From: CAYWPG01 sp964460035
GTDB taxonomy: Bacteria; Pseudomonadota; Gammaproteobacteria; Nitrococcales; AK92
Assembly: GCA_964460035.1 (NCBI GenBank)
Contig: CAYWPG010000013.1
Coordinates: 1-64,000 of the forward strand
Length of the DNA: 64,000 nt
Reading direction: 5' to 3'
Program-made: the position numbers and the translations under genes
In this document: piece after piece, positions 60,629-64,000 of the stretch
How positions within the stretch are numbered: the first letter of the stretch is position 1
Layout of the letters: each line of letters opens with the position of its first letter
The notes under the pieces: model-generated
What the model saw: the letters and a program-made list of their open reading frames with translations, nothing else
Database searches by the model: none
Told to the model about the DNA's origin: nothing

Positions 60629-61492
60629 TCAACGCCGCTGCCCTGCTTCGGCTATCGCCCCTTTGCCTACCCCCTCGAATGCGCGCACCTCGAAATGGTG
60701 CTGCGGCTCGGCGGCGGCGAGCGTCGATGCTATATGCTGCGCGATATGTTCGACAGTGGAGTCGGTGTCGATCAGGTAACAGCGCGCCTGGGGCAGACAC
60801 AACTCGAACTCGCCCTCAGGGGCGCGATAGCGGAACCGGTAGTAGGCGTATGCGCCTATGGTTTCCTCGGCAATGACATCTTCCCGCGAACCGATATATA
60901 TGTCGCGCCAACGCTCCGCCCAACGCGCTTCCAGCTCCTCCGCCCGGCGCCCGTCGCGCGCTATGTAAAGTCGTGAACGATGACCGTGAGCGATGCGCTG
61001 GCATTGACCCTGATGCTTCTTCAAGCCATGGCTGTAGTGGTAATAGGCGCCGTCGATATGTTCCAGGCGCAGGCGAACGCGCACATCGGTAACGTTGTCC
61101 GGCAGCACCTTCGTCAACTCTGCCGTTATCAGCCGCTCCAGGACCGCGCTTTCGATCCGGGCGGCATCGACCAGGCAGGCGCCGGACTGCGGTGCCCGAA
61201 ATTGAATCACCGTGCCATCCTCGCAGCGGAACTCTAGCGCAACCTCCGCCCCTGCTTCGCGCAGCGCCAGACCGGATGCTTGCAGCGGGACCAGCAGCTT
61301 ATGATCGACTTGCGCGTCTATCGCCGCTTTCACGCGCTTTTTCACCAATCCGAAATCGAACACCATGCCCTGCGCGTCGAGCGCGCCACCCAGCTCGAGA
61401 TCCACGATCCAGCTCTGCCCCACCAGCCCGCGGACGGGATCGAGCAGCGAGGAGTCGATAACGGTCAGTTGTTCAACGAACAGGCGCGGCAT
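60629..61492 (-). CDS. duplicated 6-pyruvoyltetrahydropterin synthase/QueD-fold protein
   Basis: A 287-residue protein, about twice the length of QueD. Two T-fold copies can be seen. The first (1-75) keeps MVFDFGLVKKRVKAAIDAQVDHKLL but has GQSW where the zinc-binding HGHSY is expected. The second (about 145-230) keeps the zinc and active-site residues (C164, H169, H171 in CQRIAHGH) but lacks the DF-LDH part. So the two copies appear to complement one another. The pathway could be queuosine or pterin related; no other such gene is nearby. Confidence 0.75.
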   Translation of the reverse strand: MPRLFVEQLTVIDSSLLDPVRGLVGQSWIVDLELGGALDAQGMVFDFGLVKKRVKAAIDAQVDHKLLVPLQASGLALREAGAEVALEFRCEDGTVIQFRAPQSGACLVDAARIESAVLERLITAELTKVLPDNVTDVRVRLRLEHIDGAYYHYSHGLKKHQGQCQRIAHGHRSRLYIARDGRRAEELEARWAERWRDIYIGSREDVIAEETIGAYAYYRFRYRAPEGEFELCLPQARCYLIDTDSTVEHIAQHIASTLAAAEPQHHFEVRAFEGVGKGAIAEAGQRR

Positions 61493-61569
61493 GGTAGAAC
61501 CTGGCGATTAAGTCAGCCTCCGGGCGCGACACCATAACAGGCCACACCCCACTCCGAAAGCCAAGCGAG

Positions 61570-62400
61570 TCATTCCTCGCCCCGGCGCAGCCGCGGTTGC
61601 ACCGCGGTAAGGACGGCGTTCGCAAGCGCGACCACCACGAATAACACCACCGCGCCGACCACCACGGCGGGCCCCGACGGCAGGTCCCAGGTAAACGATG
61701 CTCCCAGCCCCAGCGCTACGGCAAGACAGCCTACGCCGGCGGCAAGCGCGGCCATCTGCTCGGGTGTGCGCGCCAAGGTCCGGGCCGTGGCCGCGGGGAT
61801 GATCAGCAGCGACGTCACCAATAGAATCCCGACCACCTTCATGGCGATAGCGATGACGGCAGCCATCAGCAGCATGAACCCCACTAACACGAGGTTGACC
61901 GGCACACCGTCGGCGCGCGCCAAATCCTCATGCACGGTAATGCTGAGCAGCGGCCGCCACAAGGCGACCAGTCCCACGAGCACAAGCAGGCCACCGCCCA
62001 GTATCCACCAAAGATCCTGCTGGCTCACGGCGAGGATATCGCCGAACAGATACGACATCAGGTCGATGCGCACCGTTTCCATAAAAGCGATGGCCACCAG
62101 GCCCAGGGAGAGCGAGCTATGAGCGAGAATCCCCAGCAGGGTGTCATCGGCAAGGCGTTGGCGCGCGCGCAGCATCACCAGCACGATGGCCAGGGTGGCG
62201 CAGACTCCGATAACAGCCAGATTGAGGTCTATGGCCAGTAGAATGCCCAACGCGATGCCCAACAGCGCGGAATGCGCCAGCGTATCGCCGAAATACGCCA
62301 TGCGGCGCCAAACCACGAAGCTGCCCAGCGGGCCGGCGAGCACAGCCAGGCCCAGCCCGGCCAGCAAAGCGCGCACCAGAAAATCATCCATGGCGAGCAT
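61570..62400 (-). CDS. znuB: zinc ABC transporter permease ZnuB
   Basis: A 276-residue inner-membrane permease with about eight spans and family motifs FVVWRRMAYFGDTLAHSALLGIALG and MKVVGILLVTSLLIIPAATAR. ATG 62400 with a GGGGAG site overlaps the end of znuC by 17 bases; ATG 62391 (MDDFLVRALL) is the alternative and matches many annotated starts. Confidence 0.94.
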   Translation of the reverse strand: MLAMDDFLVRALLAGLGLAVLAGPLGSFVVWRRMAYFGDTLAHSALLGIALGILLAIDLNLAVIGVCATLAIVLVMLRARQRLADDTLLGILAHSSLSLGLVAIAFMETVRIDLMSYLFGDILAVSQQDLWWILGGGLLVLVGLVALWRPLLSITVHEDLARADGVPVNLVLVGFMLLMAAVIAIAMKVVGILLVTSLLIIPAATARTLARTPEQMAALAAGVGCLAVALGLGASFTWDLPSGPAVVVGAVVLFVVVALANAVLTAVQPRLRRGEE

Positions 62401-63175
62401 GCCTCTCCCCTGCCGATTGCAACGGCCCGCGCAGCGGTCCGTGCGCATGCGGGAACACCGCCGTAGCAGGGCCCAGCTCGCGCCCGAACAACGCCTGATA
62501 TTCCGGATTCTCCTGCACGGAGGTAGGGGCGCCGCGACAGCAAATACGCCCATGCCCCAGGCAGATCACATCGTCCGATGCCGCCATCACCAGATGCAGG
62601 TCGTGCGAAATGATCAACACACCGAATCCGTAGCGATCCCGCAGTTCCTGGATCAGTCGATACAGCTCGGTCTGGCTTGAATGATCAAGCCCGGCCGCCG
62701 GCTCGTCCAAGGCCAGCAGCTGCGGGCGTCGCGCCAAAGCGCGCGCGAGCAGCACGCGCCGCAGCTCTCCGCCGGAGAGTCCTTGTAGCGGCTGGCGCAA
62801 CAAATGCGCCGTTCCGGTATCGGCGACCGCTTGCCGCCACCCGCGGTCGCGCCAGCCGCTCGCCGCCAGCTGTAGAAACCGCTGCACCGGCAGCGGCAGG
62901 CTGCGGTCTACCGCAAAGCTCTGAGGCACATAGCCCACACGTAAACCGGGCCGTCGCCACAACGCTCCTTCATGCCCTTCCAGGCCGATCAGCGTGCGCA
63001 ACAGCGTAGTCTTGCCCGAGCCGTTAGGACCTACCAGCGTGAGTATGCGCTCACGCTCCAGCGTCAGATCCACATCGCGCAGCACTACCCGTTGCCCACG
63101 TCGAACGGACAGGCCTTCGGCTCGAACCAAGACTGCGGTATCGTCAGACGACTTCAATCCAAACACTTTGGACAC
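62384..63175 (-). CDS. znuC: zinc ABC transporter ATPase ZnuC
   Basis: A 263-residue ATPase with Walker A GPNGSGKT, signature LSGGELRRVLLARALARRP, Walker B LLALDEPAAGLD, and the ZnuC-like segment VGYVPQSFAVDRSLPLPVQRFL. The histidine-containing tail (FPHAHGPLRG, GERHARHG) fits a zinc system. It overlaps zur by 22 bases, so zur-znuC-znuB form one transcript. Confidence 0.94.
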   Translation of the reverse strand: MSKVFGLKSSDDTAVLVRAEGLSVRRGQRVVLRDVDLTLERERILTLVGPNGSGKTTLLRTLIGLEGHEGALWRRPGLRVGYVPQSFAVDRSLPLPVQRFLQLAASGWRDRGWRQAVADTGTAHLLRQPLQGLSGGELRRVLLARALARRPQLLALDEPAAGLDHSSQTELYRLIQELRDRYGFGVLIISHDLHLVMAASDDVICLGHGRICCRGAPTSVQENPEYQALFGRELGPATAVFPHAHGPLRGPLQSAGERHARHG

Positions 63176-63639
63176 AACCCCGCTAGTTCGATGGTCTGGT
63201 GATCGAGCCGAAAGCCGAGCGCTCTCGTCTTGCGCCCGATCACAGCACTAATGTCGGGGTCGTTGAGCTCTGCCACGTCATTGCAACCGCGGCAAATCAG
63301 AAACTGCCCGGTATGCGGCAAGCGCGGGTCCGCGCAGCCGATATAGGCATTGAGCGATTCGATGCGGTGAATGAGCCCTTCCTGCAGTAAGAAGTCCAGC
63401 GCGCGGTACACCGTAGGCGGCGCCGCGCCACGGTGACAGGCGCGTAATCGTTCAAGCAGATCATAAGCCTTCACCGGCTCGTGACTGCTCCAGATCAATC
63501 TGAGGACCTGCTCCCGCAGCTTGGTAAGGCGCACACCACGCGCCGCACAAGCGGACACCGCGTACGCGATCGCATCCTCCAGGCAACGCTGGTGATCGTG
63601 TCCGTGCTGAGGAAAGTCGCTGACAACGGAGTTGGACAT
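63154..63639 (-). CDS. zur: zinc uptake regulator Zur
   Basis: A 161-residue Fur-family repressor that binds DNA when loaded with zinc. It has the winged-helix region (RGVRLTKLREQVLRLIWSSHEPVKAYDLLERLR, PPTVYRALDFLLQEGLIHRIES) and two structural zinc pairs, CRGC and CPKC. It is the first gene of the leftward zur-znuCB transcript and is divergent from znuA across an 84-base gap that contains the Zur-type operator. Confidence 0.94.
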   Translation of the reverse strand: MSNSVVSDFPQHGHDHQRCLEDAIAYAVSACAARGVRLTKLREQVLRLIWSSHEPVKAYDLLERLRACHRGAAPPTVYRALDFLLQEGLIHRIESLNAYIGCADPRLPHTGQFLICRGCNDVAELNDPDISAVIGRKTRALGFRLDHQTIELAGLCPKCLD

Positions 63640-63682
63640 ATCGGCTTCGCACTCTTAGCTGCATTGCGCAGACAATTGCGCA

Positions 63683-63694
63683 ATGTTATAACAT
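63683..63694. promoter_or_regulatory. Zur box between zur and znuA
   Basis: ATGTTATAACAT is a perfect 12-bp palindrome and the core of the gammaproteobacterial Zur site (TGTTATA-TATAACA type). It lies between the divergent starts of zur and znuA and would control both transcripts, giving feedback on zinc uptake and on the repressor itself. Confidence 0.8.
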
Positions 63695-63723
63695 CGGCCA
63701 CTCGCTTTCACGGGAAATTGCCG

Positions 63724-64000
63724 ATGCGCCGCCTTCTCTTCGCAATGTTCTTGTGGCTGCCGGCGGTGCTTGCGCAGGCACAGGAACCGCATGTCGTAAC
63801 CACCATCAAGCCCCTACACTCGCTGGTAAGCGGCGTCATGGCGGGTGTGGGCGAGCCGCTGTTGCTGCTGCGTGGGGCCGAATCGCCGCATACCTATTCT
63901 CTGCGCCCATCGGATGCGCGCGCGCTGGAGCGTGCGGATGCGGTCATTTGGATTGGTCCCGAGCTGGAGGGATTCCTGCTGCGTCCGCTGCACAGCCTGG
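63724..64000 (+). CDS. znuA: zinc ABC transporter substrate-binding protein ZnuA, N-terminal part
   Basis: The first 92 codons are visible; the gene runs off the right edge. The signal peptide MRRLLFAMFLWLPAVLAQAQ is followed by PHVVTTIKPLHSLVSGVMAG and SPHTYSLRPSDARALERADAV, the cluster 9 metal-binding pattern with two zinc-ligand histidines. It is divergent from zur and downstream of the Zur box. Confidence 0.93.
   Translation, partial: MRRLLFAMFLWLPAVLAQAQEPHVVTTIKPLHSLVSGVMAGVGEPLLLLRGAESPHTYSLRPSDARALERADAVIWIGPELEGFLLRPLHSL

Overview
The window reads as a chromosomal segment of a GC-rich, free-living gammaproteobacterium outside the Enterobacterales. Gene order supports this: rpoE-mucA-mucB-mucD-lepA-lepB-DUF4845-rnc-era-recO-pdxJ-acpS next to a BarA/GacS kinase, cysM and rlmD closely follows the arrangement known from Pseudomonas. 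sdhE-ygfX, Zur-controlled znuABC, a Mla-type lipid ABC system and E. coli-type motAB also fit. I cannot name the genus. I saw no rRNA or tRNA genes, CRISPR array, prophage or insertion sequence, and the genes are densely packed.

Layout. 1-1.4 kb: start of uvrY/gacA, then a phasin followed by a cluster of REP-like hairpins. 1.5-9.2 kb: divergent fumC and purB, a periplasmic protein with a lone secretin-type domain, and a leftward group nudF, rlmD, a 3'-5' exonuclease and cysM. 9.3-12.1 kb: the hybrid kinase barA. 12.2-23.0 kb: a long leftward run (rpoE to acpS) for envelope stress, translation, secretion, rRNA processing and cofactor synthesis. 23.2-29.3 kb: nadB, facing a complete succinate dehydrogenase locus that carries three assembly or accessory genes (sdhE, ygfX and a 54-residue SdhAF4 homologue). 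29.4-35.4 kb: ygfZ, two tandem entericidin-like lipoproteins, a fused SpmA/SpmB-type membrane protein, a long-chain acyl-CoA ligase and a TerB-family protein. 35.6-42.4 kb: an RND efflux pair, a bactofilin and a MltB-type lytic transglycosylase. 42.4-49.3 kb: a nine-gene Mrp/Mbh-like cation antiporter operon with a split MrpA and three NuoL/M-type subunits. 49.5-52.7 kb: a YfiM-like lipoprotein and two overlapping DUF697-type GTPases. 53.0-56.5 kb: a Mla/MCE lipid transport operon. 56.6-58.3 kb: motAB. 59.0-61.5 kb: an HDOD signalling protein and a duplicated QueD-fold enzyme. 61.6-64.0 kb: zinc uptake (znuB, znuC, zur, and znuA cut by the window end) around a Zur-type operator.

The genes form several coherent modules. 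RpoE, MucA, MucB and MucD are a sigma-E envelope-stress circuit, with a recognisable sigma-E-type promoter before rpoE. The SDH cluster combines structural subunits with flavinylation and assembly factors; FumC then uses the fumarate made by SDH, and PurB makes more. BarA and UvrY, usually unlinked, lie about 9 kb apart. The most unusual parts are the Mrp/Mbh-like operon, whose third antiporter-like subunit lacks the conserved TM5 glutamate, the tandem GTPase pair, the QueD-fold fusion with complementary defective halves, and several strong palindromes in intergenic DNA. Nothing here can be shown from sequence alone to be a wholly new system.
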